64,000 nucleotides of DNA from Pseudomonas prosekii (lineage in GTDB: Bacteria > Pseudomonadota > Gammaproteobacteria > Pseudomonadales > Pseudomonadaceae). Shown here piece after piece: positions 44,098 through 53,717 of this stretch (the first letter of the stretch is position 1; each line of letters begins with the position of its first letter). The stretch is from the NCBI RefSeq assembly GCF_900105155.1, contig NZ_LT629762.1, forward strand, positions 5,341,501 through 5,405,500, written 5' to 3'. The translations under genes were made by a program, and so were the position numbers. Below the pieces are notes generated by a model. The model saw only the letters and a list, made by a program, of their open reading frames with translations. It was not told the origin of the DNA and did not search any database.

Positions 44098-44796
44098 TCA
44101 CTTACGCACGGTGCGCTGTTCGATGCGCTTCTCGAACGTGCCGCAAATGACCCGGTCGACGTAGATGCCAGGGGTGTGGATCTGCGACGGGTCCAGCTCG
44201 CCGGGCTCGACGATTTCTTCGACTTCGACCACGGTGATTTTGCCGGCGGTAGCGGCCAGCGGATTGAAGTTCTGGGCGGTGTGGCGATAGATGACGTTGC
44301 CGAAATGGTCGGCTTTCCAGCCTTTGACGATGGCGAAATCGCCAGTGATCGACTCTTCCATGATGTAACGGCGACCGTGGAATTCACGTTCTTCCTTGCC
44401 TTCGGCGACCGGAGTGCCGACGCCAGTGGCGGTAAAGAACGCCGGGATGCCGGCGCCGCCCGCACGCATTTTTTCGGCGAGGGTGCCTTGCGGGGTAAGC
44501 ACGACTTCGATTTCGCCTTTCAGCAGTTGGTCTTCGAACAGTTTGTTCTCGCCGACGTAGGAGGCCACCACTTTGCTGATCTGCCGATCGACCAGCAACA
44601 CGCCGAGGCCAAAACCGTCGACGCCGCAGTTGTTGGAAACCACGGTGAGGTCGCGGGTGCCTTTGCGTTTGATCTCGGCGATGAGGTTTTCCGGGATCCC
44701 GCACAGGCCGAAGCCGCCGGCGATCACGGTCATGCCGTCTTCAAGACCTGCCAGAGCTTCCTCGTAGGAACTCACGCGCTTGTCGAAACCTGCCAT
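44098..44796 (-). CDS. dhcA: 3-oxoacid/dehydrocarnitine CoA-transferase, subunit A
   Basis: 232 residues from ATG 44796; an upstream in-frame start would add an implausible Arg-rich tail. Glycine loop [14 protein letters not shown] and [13 protein letters not shown] match class I alpha subunits. First gene of the operon with dhcB and atoB; divergent from a LysR regulator. Confidence 0.88.
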   Translation of the reverse strand: MAGFDKRVSSYEEALAGLEDGMTVIAGGFGLCGIPENLIAEIKRKGTRDLTVVSNNCGVDGFGLGVLLVDRQISKVVASYVGENKLFEDQLLKGEIEVVLTPQGTLAEKMRAGGAGIPAFFTATGVGTPVAEGKEEREFHGRRYIMEESITGDFAIVKGWKADHFGNVIYRHTAQNFNPLAATAGKITVVEVEEIVEPGELDPSQIHTPGIYVDRVICGTFEKRIEQRTVRK

Positions 44797-44871
44797 ATGC
44801 ACCTCTTTTATTCTTGATGGGCGGCTGGCTAGCCGTAATGCAACCGAGTGTCGCGCCGGTCGATTCATTTG

Positions 44872-44887
44872 TTAAGTTGATTTTTAA
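44872..44887. promoter_or_regulatory. Possible LysR-type box in the dhcA/LysR promoter region
   Basis: TTAAGTTGATTTTTAA has TTAA ends and fits T-N11-A. It lies between the divergent genes, 75 bases from the dhcA start. This is a weak call, as AT-rich sequence gives such matches by chance. Confidence 0.3.
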
Positions 44888-44950
44888 GGATGATTGATAG
44901 ATAAAACTCACCAATGACGTCCGTGCGCCCTACATCAATATCATTCCTCC

Positions 44951-45069
44951 CGCAGGAGCGAAGCGTGCTCGCGAACACGATTTCACAGACGCCTCATAAC
45001 CTGTAGGAGCAAAGCTTGCTCGCGAAGACGATGTCAAAAACGCCATCGCGGGCAAGCCATGCTCCTACA
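44951..45069. repeat. REP units in the dhcA/LysR intergenic region
   Basis: One REP arm at 44951-44976 and an inverted pair at 45002-45069. The 309-base gap otherwise holds the promoters of both genes. Confidence 0.85.
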
Positions 45070-45105
45070 AATAACTTGCACGCCCATCACCGGAGCAACG
45101 CGACC

Positions 45106-46008
45106 ATGACCGTCAAGCAAATCCGCGCCTTCCTCGCCGTGGCGCAGAGCCTGAGCTTCGCCGTCGCCTGCGAGCGCTTGCACCTGTCGCAATCGGCGTT
45201 GAGCCTGACCATCAAGGCCCTCGAAGAAGGCCTCGGTGGCCGCCTGTTCACGCGCAACACGCGCAACGTCGCGCTGACCCCGGAAGGTGAATCACTGGTG
45301 CCGCTGGCCCGACGGCTGATCGCCGATTGGGACAACGCCGAAGACGAACTGCGCCAACGTTTTACCCTGCAGCGCGGTCGCGTGACCCTCGCGGCGATGC
45401 CGTCGTTTGCCGGCAACCTGCTGCCGCCGATCCTCAAAACCTTCCGCGCACGCTACCCGAAAGTCAACGTGACGGTGAACGACGTGATCAACGAACAGGT
45501 GCTGGAAATGGTCCGCGACCGCCAAGTGGAACTCGGCGTTTCGTTCGAACCGGCGCACAGCACGTCGCTGCAGTTTACGCCGTTGTACATCGACCGCTTT
45601 GTCGCCGTGGTGCCGCCGGATTCCCCGCTGGCCGATCGGCCGGAAATCGACTGGGAAACGTTGTTGAAGGAACCGTTCATCACCCTGCAACGCCCGTCGA
45701 CCGTGCGGGTGATGCTGGAAGAACACCTGCAGGCTCGCGGGATGAAGTTACCGGTGGAATTTGAAAGCCATCAACTGGCCACGGTCGGGCGCATGGTCGC
45801 CAGCGGCTTGGGCGTGAGCGCGGTGCCAGCACTGTGCGTCAGGCAGATGCAGGAGTCGGGCGCGCACTGCATCACCCTGCGCGACCCGGTGGTGGAGCGG
45901 GCGATTGGCGTGCTGACCAAACCGGGGGTCGAACTGTCGGCAGCGGCGCAGGCGTTGTTCGACATCTTCAAGCAAGCCAACCTCGGCCAGCGATTATCTG
46001 ATGGATAA
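45106..46008 (+). CDS. dhcR: LysR-family regulator, divergent from the CoA-transferase operon
   Basis: 300 residues. N-terminal winged HTH (MTVKQIRAFLAVAQSLSF...LSQSALSLTIKALEEGLGGRLFTRN) and a C-terminal substrate-binding domain. Its position directly upstream and divergent from dhcA indicates that it controls that operon, probably as an activator with a CoA-ester or carnitine-derived ligand. Confidence 0.85.
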   Translation: MTVKQIRAFLAVAQSLSFAVACERLHLSQSALSLTIKALEEGLGGRLFTRNTRNVALTPEGESLVPLARRLIADWDNAEDELRQRFTLQRGRVTLAAMPSFAGNLLPPILKTFRARYPKVNVTVNDVINEQVLEMVRDRQVELGVSFEPAHSTSLQFTPLYIDRFVAVVPPDSPLADRPEIDWETLLKEPFITLQRPSTVRVMLEEHLQARGMKLPVEFESHQLATVGRMVASGLGVSAVPALCVRQMQESGAHCITLRDPVVERAIGVLTKPGVELSAAAQALFDIFKQANLGQRLSDG

Positions 46009-46019
46009 ACGCATTTCCC

Positions 46020-46109
46020 TGTGGGAGCGAGCTTGCTCGCGAAGACGCCGGCACAGCCGACGTTGATGGCGCCTGACACCACGCCATCGCGAGCAAGCTC
46101 GCTCCCACA
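46020..46109. repeat. REPIN
   Basis: TGTGGGAGCGAGCTTGCTCG and its inverted copy ending GCTCGCTCCCACA enclose a 40-base centre; it separates the convergent LysR and sirtuin genes. Confidence 0.92.
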
Positions 46110-46123
46110 GGGGTCGGGTTTGC

Positions 46124-46966
46124 TCAGGAATTGAGGTGTTGCGCCAGCAGCGGCAGCAGTTGCTCGCACGAACCTTCAATCTTCATCTGCAAGATCTCGT
46201 CCGCCCGGGTCTTCCCGAGATTGATCGCGATCAGCGGTTTGCCCTGATCCACCACCGCCCGACACAAGCGAAACGCCGAATACGCCATCAGCGAAGAACC
46301 CACCACCAACAATCCCGCCGCGTCCTCAACCGCTGCCATCGCCCGCGCCGCCGTGACGGCCGCGACGTTTTCACCGAAAAACACCACGTCCGGCTTCATC
46401 CGCGCTGCGCCACAATGCGGGCAATGGGGCACCTGGAATCGCGCTTCAAACGCCGGATCCAGCAGCGTATCGCCATCCGGCGCTTGCACCGCATCGACGC
46501 CCGCCAGGTACGGATTCTGCGCCTCCATCACGCGCTGAATCGCATCGCGTTCGCTGCGCTGGCCGCAATCCAGGCACAGCACCCGGTGCAGGCTGCCGTG
46601 GAGTTCGATGACATCGTGGCTGCCAGCCTGATCGTGCAGCGTGTCGACGTTCTGCGTGATCAACCCGCCGATCTGCCGCGAACCCTGCAAACTGGCCAGC
46701 GCCTCGTGCGCCGCGTTGGGACTGGCCACGCGCACCCGCGGCCAACCAAGCATCGCCCGCGCCCAGTAACGCCGGCGCGCTTCGGGTGCGGCGAGAAACT
46801 CCTGATACATCATCGGCTGACGCCCACGGCGCACGCCCTGGTTGTCGCGATAGTCCGGAATGCCCGACGGCGTGCTGATGCCGGCACCGGTCAGAACCGC
46901 GAATGGCTGGTCGGCCATCAACTGCTGAAGTCGGTCGAGCTGTTCGCGGATGGGGCTGTCGAGCAT
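46124..46966 (-). CDS. cobB: Sirtuin NAD-dependent protein deacylase
   Basis: 280 residues. NAD-binding GAGIST and QNVDTLHDQAG, catalytic His in ELHGSLH, and a four-Cys zinc site (CLDC, CPHC). GSSLMAYSAFRL closes the Rossmann fold. It removes acyl groups from lysines using NAD+. ATG 46966 chosen; an upstream start adds a tail not typical of the family. Confidence 0.9.
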   Translation of the reverse strand: MLDSPIREQLDRLQQLMADQPFAVLTGAGISTPSGIPDYRDNQGVRRGRQPMMYQEFLAAPEARRRYWARAMLGWPRVRVASPNAAHEALASLQGSRQIGGLITQNVDTLHDQAGSHDVIELHGSLHRVLCLDCGQRSERDAIQRVMEAQNPYLAGVDAVQAPDGDTLLDPAFEARFQVPHCPHCGAARMKPDVVFFGENVAAVTAARAMAAVEDAAGLLVVGSSLMAYSAFRLCRAVVDQGKPLIAINLGKTRADEILQMKIEGSCEQLLPLLAQHLNS

Positions 46967-47059
46967 GTTCAACACTCCGGGTAGGCCTTGAGTGTTGGCA
47001 GCGTAGCATTTCGCGCGCATCCCCCGAAAACTGCTCTGTCTTCCTACGAGGTTGGGTGG

Positions 47060-47078
47060 TTTGTATTGCAGTGTGTAC
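47060..47078. promoter_or_regulatory. TGTAT direct repeat upstream of the bufB-like gene
   Basis: TTGTATTGCAGTGTGTACGC contains two TGTAT/TGTGTA half-sites 10 bases apart, and GGGATACA follows at 47089. Closely similar segments occur at 51281 and 51349 upstream of the OmpR-type regulator. The 10-base repeat spacing is typical of OmpR-family binding sites. Confidence 0.55.
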
Positions 47079-47194
47079 GCGCTCGTTCGGGATACAGCGG
47101 CAGACGATTGCCGCCCGTTTCAAACACAGCCCCGATACACCCGCGCGATTCACTCGGTTGACCGAAATTGTTCAACTGAGAGGAGGCCACCAGC

Positions 47195-48034
47195 ATGCAC
47201 ACAGCCTATTTATTCCCCAAACCCGGCGTAGGCCTGGGCCTGCGTCGCGGTCTGCTCAACGACCTTCAGGCCGCGGCGGTGGGTGACTTCGACTTTCTCG
47301 AAGTCGCGCCGGAAAACTGGATCGGCATCGGCGGTGCCCACGGCGCGGCGTTGCGTGCGTTGGCCGAACGCTATCCGTTGTCCTGTCATGGTTTGTCCTT
47401 ATCGCTCGGCGGATCGGCGCCGCTGGACGTGGCGTTTTTGCACGAAGTGCGCGGTTTTCTCGATCACTTCAACGTGCCGCTGTACAGCGAACATTTGAGT
47501 TACTGCAGCGATGACGGTCACCTGTACGACTTGCTGCCGCTGCCATTCACCGAAGAAGCGGTGCACCACGTTGCCGCGCGCATTCGTCAGGCGCAGGACA
47601 TTCTCGGACGGCGGCTGGCGGTGGAGAACGTTTCTTATTACGCCGCACCCCGGCAGGAGATGGACGAGCTGGCCTTCACCAATGCCGTACTGCGCGAGGC
47701 CGATTGCGACCTGCTGCTGGACGTCAACAACGTCTACGTCAACTCGATCAACCACGGTTTTGACCCGCAGGCATTTTTGGCCGGTATCGATGCCGGACGC
47801 GTGGTGGGCATGCACGTCGCCGGGCATTTCGACGAATCCGACACGTTGAAAATCGACACCCACGGCGCTTCGGTGAAACCGGTGGTCTGGTCGCTGTTGT
47901 CCGAGGCTTATGCGCGATTTGGTGCGCAACCGACGCTGCTGGAGCGCGACTTCAACTTCCCGGCGTTCTCCGAATTGGTCGCCGAGTTGCAGACCATTCG
48001 CCGCTTGCAAGCGGCGGAGGTGAACCGTGGATAA
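47195..48034 (+). CDS. bufB: DUF692 multinuclear iron oxidase (MNIO), BufB-like
   Basis: 279 residues. Typical DUF692/MNIO TIM-barrel markers: [51 protein letters not shown] and GMHVAGH, supplying the His/Asp/Glu iron ligands. MNIOs modify Cys residues of precursor peptides; BufB makes copper-binding bufferins. The partner gene follows with an 8-base overlap, but no DUF2282 precursor gene precedes it. Confidence 0.88.
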   Translation: MHTAYLFPKPGVGLGLRRGLLNDLQAAAVGDFDFLEVAPENWIGIGGAHGAALRALAERYPLSCHGLSLSLGGSAPLDVAFLHEVRGFLDHFNVPLYSEHLSYCSDDGHLYDLLPLPFTEEAVHHVAARIRQAQDILGRRLAVENVSYYAAPRQEMDELAFTNAVLREADCDLLLDVNNVYVNSINHGFDPQAFLAGIDAGRVVGMHVAGHFDESDTLKIDTHGASVKPVVWSLLSEAYARFGAQPTLLERDFNFPAFSELVAELQTIRRLQAAEVNRG

Positions 48035-48773
48035 GTCCTCGTTGCATCAGCAGCAAAATGCCCTGACCCGCTACTTGCGCGACCCCGAAAACTGCGCGGC
48101 GCCGGCCGAAATGGATGCCGCGCGGCTGCAGGTGTACCGCGATCTGGTGTTCAACAATTTGTCGTTGTTGCTCAGCGGCACGTTTCCGGTGCTGGTGAAG
48201 ATTCTCGGCGAGGAGGATTGGCGGTTGCTGCTGCGAGCCTTTTTGCGTGACCACCGCGCACAAACGCCGAAATTTGGCGAAATTGCCCGCGAGTTTGTCG
48301 GGTTTATCGCCGGTGGATTGCCGGGAGATTGGCCGGCGTTCATGGCCGAGTTGGCGCATTACGAATGGGTCGAAATGGTGCTGCAACAGGCGGATGACCA
48401 GCCGTTGCCGGCCAGCGACGCGCAATTAATGCTGGAGCGGCCGTTGCAGGTGTCGCCACTGGCCTGGCCGTTGGCGTATGCCTGGCCGGTGCAGCTTTTA
48501 GGCCCGGATTATCAGCCTGACGCTGCGCCGGATCAGCCGACGTTGTTGTTGGTTCGGCGCGCAGAGGACTGGAGCGTGAAGTTCGCCGAATTGAGCCCGC
48601 TGGCGTGGCGCTTGTTGCAGCGCATTGGCGAATTTCCTGCGCTGGATGGCCGGGCGCAACTGCAAGGGCTGGCGCAAGAGGCGGGCGCTGCCGGGTCGAG
48701 CGAATTCATGGAAAACGGCTGGGCGTTATTGCAGCAGATGCATGCACAAGGCGTGCTCGGCGTGGCCGCCTGA
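48027..48773 (+). CDS. bufC: DUF2063 MNIO partner protein, BufC-like
   Basis: 248 residues, overlapping bufB by 8 bases. The N-terminal DUF2063 domain ([39 protein letters not shown]) recognises the precursor in bufferin systems; the C-terminal domain ([16 protein letters not shown]) is winged-helix-like. It presumably presents a peptide to the MNIO. Confidence 0.85.
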   Translation: MDKSSLHQQQNALTRYLRDPENCAAPAEMDAARLQVYRDLVFNNLSLLLSGTFPVLVKILGEEDWRLLLRAFLRDHRAQTPKFGEIAREFVGFIAGGLPGDWPAFMAELAHYEWVEMVLQQADDQPLPASDAQLMLERPLQVSPLAWPLAYAWPVQLLGPDYQPDAAPDQPTLLLVRRAEDWSVKFAELSPLAWRLLQRIGEFPALDGRAQLQGLAQEAGAAGSSEFMENGWALLQQMHAQGVLGVAA

Positions 48774-48802
48774 GCACAACCTCCACCCAACAACACCGCA
48801 CC

Positions 48803-49165
48803 TGCAGGAGCTGAGCTTGCTCGCGAAAGCGGTGTGCCAGTTGATATCAACCTCAACTGACCCACCGCCATCGCGAGCAAGCTCGCTCCCACATTGATCG
48901 CGGTCGGACGCCAATCCCCCACCCAACAAACATCCCCTGTAGGAGCTGAGCTTGCTCGCGAAAGCGGTGTGCCAGTTGATATCAACCTCAGCTGACCCAC
49001 CGCCATCGCGAGCAGGCTCACTCCTACATTGATCGCGGTCGAACGCCAATCCCCCACCCAACAAACATCCCCCTGTAGGAGCTGAGCTTGCTCGCGAAGG
49101 GGCCGTCAGATTCAACATCAATCTCAACTGACCCACCGCCATCGCGAGCAAGCTCGGCTCCCACA
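48803..49165. repeat. Three tandem REPINs, period ~135 bases
   Basis: REPINs start at 48803, 48938 and 49074. Their centres (GGTGTGCCAGTTGATATCAA in the first two) and spacers (GATCGCGGTCGGACGCCAAT) are repeated too, so the block grew by tandem duplication. It fills the gene-free gap between the convergent bufC and kinase genes. Confidence 0.93.
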
Positions 49166-49168
49166 AGG

Positions 49169-50473
49169 CTAATGCGGCGCTGGCAATTTCAGTTCGGCGC
49201 ACAGGCCGCCGCCCTCGCGGTTGCGCAAGGTCAGCGATCCGCCAATTGCCAGCGCCAGTTGCTGGGCGATCGCCAGGCCCAGCCCGGTGCCGCCGGTGCT
49301 GCGGTTGCGCGAGTTCTCTACGCGATAAAACGGTTCCATTACCTGCGCCAGTTCTTCCTCGGCAATCCCCGGCCCCCGGTCCATTACGTTGACCGACAAA
49401 CTGCCATCGGCGAGTACCTTCACCACCAATTCGGCCGCGCCAGCGAACTTCAGCGCGTTGTCCGTCAAGTTCACCAGCACCCGGCGCAACGCGTGCGGGC
49501 GAGTGTCGATGACGGCAGCGCTTTTGCCGCTCAGTTGCACCTGTTTGCCCATGTCTTGATAGTCGAAGACCAGGCTGTCGAGGAACGAATCCAGATCGGT
49601 GCGGCGACTCTCTTCGGTCGCGCCGTGAATGCTGCGCGCGTACGCCACACCTTCGCGCACCAGATGTTCCATCTCGCTGAGGTCGCTCCACAGCTTGTCC
49701 TTTTCCACACAATCGTCCATGAACTCGGCGCGCAGTTTCATCCGCGTGATCGGGGTTTGCAGGTCGTGGGAAATCGCCGCCAGCAATTGCATGCGTTCCT
49801 TGAGATATGCCGCAATTCGCGCCTGCATCGCGTTGAACGCCTTGGCCGCGTGGGCTACTTCGGTCGGGCCTTTTTCGTCCAGATGCACCGCGTGGGTATT
49901 CGGGTCGAGAGTTTCCACCGCCATCGCCAGCCGTGTCAGCGGGCGGATGGCGATGCGCACGGCCAGCCACGTGCAGGCGATCATCAACGCCAATTGGCCC
50001 AACAGCACAATCGGCAACCACGGCGACAACGGCACCATCGCCGGCCGCACGTCGATGGTCACCGGGCTGCCGTCAGTGAGTTTCAGATGCACTTGGAAAT
50101 GCTTCTGCGGCCCCGGAATATCCGTCACGGTCATCGGGTATTCCATGCCGATTGCGTCTTTGATCGACGTCACCGCAACCGGCATATCGTCCATCGCCGC
50201 GCCCGGCGAACCTTCGCCGAGCAAGTAGCGGTAATTGCGCCGTTCCAGTTGCTTGAGCCAACCCGCGCGTTCGTCTGCCGGCAAGCGGTCGAGGATCGCA
50301 ATCGAGGTCGAAACGTCGGTTTCCAGGTTGCCGAGCATGGTGGTCCTGGCGCTTTCATAACGCTCGTAATACTGCGCACCAAACGACAAGGCCTGCGCCA
50401 GGATCAGGCCGATCAAGAAGATCAGGGACAACCGCGAGGCGAGGGTGCGCGGCCAGATCAGGGTGCGTTTCAT
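49169..50473 (-). CDS. EnvZ-type sensor histidine kinase
   Basis: 434 residues. Two membrane helices (about 12-32 and 155-175) around a periplasmic sensor, HAMP, H-box AAISHDLQTPITRMKLRAEF, N-box DNALKFAG, G1 DRGPGI and G2 GGTGLGLAIAQQL. It starts in an ATGA overlap with the regulator gene upstream. The signal is unknown. Confidence 0.9.
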   Translation of the reverse strand: MKRTLIWPRTLASRLSLIFLIGLILAQALSFGAQYYERYESARTTMLGNLETDVSTSIAILDRLPADERAGWLKQLERRNYRYLLGEGSPGAAMDDMPVAVTSIKDAIGMEYPMTVTDIPGPQKHFQVHLKLTDGSPVTIDVRPAMVPLSPWLPIVLLGQLALMIACTWLAVRIAIRPLTRLAMAVETLDPNTHAVHLDEKGPTEVAHAAKAFNAMQARIAAYLKERMQLLAAISHDLQTPITRMKLRAEFMDDCVEKDKLWSDLSEMEHLVREGVAYARSIHGATEESRRTDLDSFLDSLVFDYQDMGKQVQLSGKSAAVIDTRPHALRRVLVNLTDNALKFAGAAELVVKVLADGSLSVNVMDRGPGIAEEELAQVMEPFYRVENSRNRSTGGTGLGLAIAQQLALAIGGSLTLRNREGGGLCAELKLPAPH

Positions 50474-51210
50474 GCCGATGCCCCGAGTACTTCGACCGGC
50501 AGGGAAAACACGTAGCCCTCACTGCGCACAGTCTTGATGCAGGCCGGTTCGCGGGCATCGTCGAGCAAGCGCTGACGCAAACGGCTGACCAGCAAGTCGA
50601 TGGAACGGTCGAACAGGTCGGCGTCGCGGCCCTGGGTCAGGTTGAGCAATTGATCGCGGTTGAGCACTCGGTGCGGATGATCGAGGAACACTCGCAGCAA
50701 GCGATATTCCGCGCCGCTGAGGGCGACCATGGTGCCGTCGCTGTCGAGCAGATGCCGCGCGGAGGTGTCCAGGCGCCAGCGCCCGAACGCCAGCAGCCGA
50801 CCGCTTTCGGTGACCACCAGGTTGGGCGGCAGCATGCGCGTGCGGCGCAGCACGGCGTTGATCCGCGCGAGCAATTCACGCGCGGCGAAAGGCTTGACCA
50901 GGTAATCGTCGGCGCCCATTTCGAGGCCGATGATGCGGTCGGTTTCGTCGTTGCGCGCGGTGAGCATCAGCACTGGCGTGGTTTTGTGTTTGCCGGCGCG
51001 CAATTCGCGGCACAGGGTCAGGCCGTCATCGCCCGGCATCATGATGTCGAGCACGATCAGGTCGACCGGCGTCGATTCCAGAAACGAACGCATCTGCCGA
51101 CCATCCGCCACGACCGTGGTGCGCAAACCATTCTTCTTCAGATAGTTGCCGACCAGTTCGCGAATCTCGCGGTCGTCGTCGACGATGAGAATGTGATCGA
51201 CATGTTCCAT
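50470..51210 (-). CDS. OmpR-family response regulator
   Basis: 246 residues. Receiver with D11/D12, phospho-Asp in LIVLDIMMPGDDG and Lys in YLVKPF; C-terminal winged helix (LSGAEYRLLRVFLDHPHRVLNRDQLL...SIDLLVSRLRQRL). Its upstream region has two TGTAT direct repeats, consistent with autoregulation and control of the divergent DUF2790 gene. Confidence 0.9.
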   Translation of the reverse strand: MEHVDHILIVDDDREIRELVGNYLKKNGLRTTVVADGRQMRSFLESTPVDLIVLDIMMPGDDGLTLCRELRAGKHKTTPVLMLTARNDETDRIIGLEMGADDYLVKPFAARELLARINAVLRRTRMLPPNLVVTESGRLLAFGRWRLDTSARHLLDSDGTMVALSGAEYRLLRVFLDHPHRVLNRDQLLNLTQGRDADLFDRSIDLLVSRLRQRLLDDAREPACIKTVRSEGYVFSLPVEVLGASA

Positions 51211-51280
51211 GGGTGCCGCCTCTGTAAATGGGGGATGTCGCGCAGTCTATCGGGCCTTTGTCCGTTCGCCCGCAGGCCTT

Positions 51281-51366
51281 TGTATTCCACTGTATCTGCG
51301 CTGTCGAGGGATACATGCGGACGCAAAAACGTCTATTTTGCGGGCTTTTGTATCGCTGTGTATCGG
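51281..51366. promoter_or_regulatory. Two TGTAT direct-repeat sites between the OmpR regulator and DUF2790 gene
   Basis: TGTATTCCAC-TGTATC at 51281-51296 and TGTATCGCTG-TGTATC at 51349-51364, half-sites 10 bases apart. The first, with its GGGATACATGCGGACG neighbour, aligns with the bufB upstream region at 47062-47110. Confidence 0.6.
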
Positions 51367-51507
51367 GCGCTGGCTTTGATACGTAACGACTGATTCAGGG
51401 CAAATCCCGACACAGGCGCGATACGTCGCACGCTTTTAATGGGCTCCATCGAGGCAAACCAGCAGGCCTCGCATCGACTAACCATTGAAGCCTTGAGGAT
51501 TACCGCC

Positions 51508-51771
51508 ATGAACACCAAAGCCGTCTACGCCGCTTGCCTGTTTGCCGCCCTGAACATCTGCACCTTGTCGGCCCGCGCCGAAACAGATGTCACGCCGAAA
51601 ACCTACACCTACGGCACGCATTTGGACATTCAGAAAGTCGTGTCGCTGAAACAGGACGCCACGCCATCGTGCGGGATCGTCAATGCACGGCTGACTTACC
51701 TGGACTCGCAAGGCAAAACCCAGGCACTGGATTACAGCAAATTCTCCGATGACTGCGCCGACGGCAGTTGA
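51508..51771 (+). CDS. DUF2790 small periplasmic protein
   Basis: 87 residues with a signal peptide ending ARAET. The mature part matches the Pseudomonas DUF2790 pattern (YTYGTHLDIQKVVSL, ...CGIVNARLTYLDSQGK). Two Cys residues are present. Genes of this family often sit beside metal- or stress-responsive two-component systems. Probably controlled by the divergent regulator. Confidence 0.82.
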   Translation: MNTKAVYAACLFAALNICTLSARAETDVTPKTYTYGTHLDIQKVVSLKQDATPSCGIVNARLTYLDSQGKTQALDYSKFSDDCADGS

Positions 51772-51815
51772 GATGGCAATGCAATTGCCAAATTCCCGCA
51801 GTCCCCACAATCCCC

Positions 51816-52138
51816 TGTGGGAGCCGAGCTTGCTCGCGATGAGGCCAGTCGCCTCAATATCTACAGCGACTGAAACACCGCCATCGCGAGCAAGCTCGGC
51901 TCCCACAGGGCGGGTGATGTCCCGTTCTCTGTAGGAGCGAAGCTTGCTCGCGAAAGCGGTCTGTCGGCCGGCATGTGTGTTGAATGTGCCGGCCTCTTCG
52001 CGAGCAAGCTCGGCTCCTACAGGGGCGGGTGATGTTCCGTTCTCTGTAGGAGCAGAGCTTGCTCGCGAAAGCGATCTGTCGGCCGGCATGTGTGTTGAAA
52101 GTGCCGGCCTCTTCGCGAGCAAGCTCGGCCCCTGCAGG
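51816..52138. repeat. Three tandem REPINs, period ~115 bases
   Basis: REPINs start at 51816, 51930 and 52045. The second and third share their centres (GTCGGCCGGCATGTGTGTTG) and spacers (GGGGCGGGTGATGTTCCGTT-like). They fill the gene-free gap before the DipZ-like gene. Confidence 0.93.
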
Positions 52139-52174
52139 GGCGGGTGATGTTTCGATTATTTCAGGTGACCTGCC

Positions 52175-53401
52175 ATGTTTCTCATCGCGTTTCTGGGCGG
52201 TATTTTGACTGTCCTCAGCCCGTGCATTCTTCCGGTTGTGCCGTTCCTGTTTGCCGGGGTCGAGCGCACGCGCTCCTCGATATTTTTCACGTTGGGCGGC
52301 ATGGTTTTGACCTTCGCCCTGATCGCCAGCCTGGCCGTGGTCAGCAGCGAATGGGTGATCCAGGCCAACAACACCGGCCGCCATGTGGCGCTGATTGTCA
52401 TGGTGGTGTTTGCGTTGTCGCTGATTTCCGCGCGCATCGGTGACTGGCTCGCACGCCCGTTCGTAATGCTCGGCAATCGCCTCGACCCCGCTACACGCAA
52501 AAAGTCCGGCCCGCTCGGCTCGGTGATGATCGGCGTTGCCACCGGTTTGCTCTGGGCCCCGTGCGCCGGGCCGATCCTCGGCGTGATCCTCTCCGGCGCC
52601 ATGCTGCAAGGCGCCAACGCGCAAACCAGTTTGTTGCTGGTGGCTTACGGCTTGGGCAGTGCCTTGTCGCTGGGCACGTTGATCTTCGCCGGACGCAGTC
52701 TGGTCAATCGCCTCAAACCGTCGATCCCGGTCACCGCTTGGTTGCGGCGCGGCGCGGGCGTGGCGGTACTGGCGGCGGCAGCGGTGATATCCACCGGCGC
52801 GGACAACGCACTGCTCGCCGGCACCTCATCCGAAAGCGTCACCCGCGTCGAGCAAGGCCTGCTGGAAAACGTGCCGAAGGTGGTCGATTACCTCGTCAGC
52901 AAGGTCAAGGCTGACACTGCCATCGACACCGGCATCGACACTGACAAGGGCTCTATGCCGTCGCTCGACGGCGCGGTCGAATGGCTGAACTCACCGGCCC
53001 TGAATACCCAAGCGCTGAAAGGCAAAGTGGTGCTGGTCGACTTCTGGACCTACGACTGCATCAACTGCCAGCACACCTTGCCGTACGTGAAGGATTGGGC
53101 GAAAAAGTACCAGCAGGATGGCCTCGTGGTCATCGGCGTGCACACCCCGGAATACGGCTTCGAACGCATCATCGATAACGTCAGGGATCAGGTTGAAAAA
53201 CTTGGCATCACCTACCCGGTGGCGATCGACAACAACTACGCAATCTGGCGCAACTTCGACAACCAATACTGGCCCGCCCACTACCTGATCGACGCCAAAG
53301 GGCAGGTGCGTTACACCCACTTTGGCGAGGGCAGTTACGACACGCAGGAACAAATGATCCGACAACTGCTGCAAGAGGCGAAGGCGCCCGCCGCATCGTA
53401 A
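52175..53401 (+). CDS. DipZ-like protein: CcdA membrane domain fused to a thioredoxin-like domain
   Basis: 408 residues. Six-helix CcdA/DsbD part (residues 1-210) with its Cys pair in LSPCILP and WAPCAGP, then a periplasmic redoxin domain with the active site CINC in WTYDCINCQHTLPYV. It moves reducing power across the inner membrane to the periplasm, possibly for cytochrome or copper-protein maturation. The Mycobacterium DipZ is similar in layout. Confidence 0.88.
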   Translation: MFLIAFLGGILTVLSPCILPVVPFLFAGVERTRSSIFFTLGGMVLTFALIASLAVVSSEWVIQANNTGRHVALIVMVVFALSLISARIGDWLARPFVMLGNRLDPATRKKSGPLGSVMIGVATGLLWAPCAGPILGVILSGAMLQGANAQTSLLLVAYGLGSALSLGTLIFAGRSLVNRLKPSIPVTAWLRRGAGVAVLAAAAVISTGADNALLAGTSSESVTRVEQGLLENVPKVVDYLVSKVKADTAIDTGIDTDKGSMPSLDGAVEWLNSPALNTQALKGKVVLVDFWTYDCINCQHTLPYVKDWAKKYQQDGLVVIGVHTPEYGFERIIDNVRDQVEKLGITYPVAIDNNYAIWRNFDNQYWPAHYLIDAKGQVRYTHFGEGSYDTQEQMIRQLLQEAKAPAAS

Positions 53402-53408
53402 TGTCCCA

Positions 53409-53458
53409 CCAAAGTACCTTTGGCGAGGGAGCAAGCTCACTCGCCGCAGGTACTTTGG
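53409..53458. terminator. Long hairpin after the DipZ-like gene
   Basis: CCAAAGTACC / GGTACTTTGG and inner GGCGAG / CTCGCC arms make a near-continuous stem with a REP-like core. No U tract, but it lies 8 bases after the stop. Confidence 0.6.
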
Positions 53459-53498
53459 GGTCTGGAAAAATGCGGATATGCGGCGTTTTTCGCGGTGA

Positions 53499-53518
53499 CT
53501 GTTAACCGGGTTTAACAG
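53499..53518. promoter_or_regulatory. Palindrome CTGTTAA-N6-TTAACAG
   Basis: Perfect 7-base arms about 200 bases before the methyltransferase start. Could be an operator. The rest of the 316-base gap (53402-53717) shows nothing else recognisable. Confidence 0.3.
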
Positions 53519-53717
53519 ATTCATCGCCATTCATCGGCGAGCGCTGCAACCGCGCCTATCTCCGGACGATCGGCGAAGACGCGGCGCAGTGCCGGGGCGA
53601 TAGTTGCAGAGCAGGGCGCTGCCGGCCCCTGTCCTCATAACAAGAAGATCCACTACGGCGGAACCGTTGTCCGTCAGCGCCTGATCTGTGTTTTCACCCG
53701 CCAGGGAGCATCACCTC

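Noticed and set aside
43411..44817. 468-codon plus-strand frame
   Set aside because: Antisense to dhcA and dhcB; shadow.
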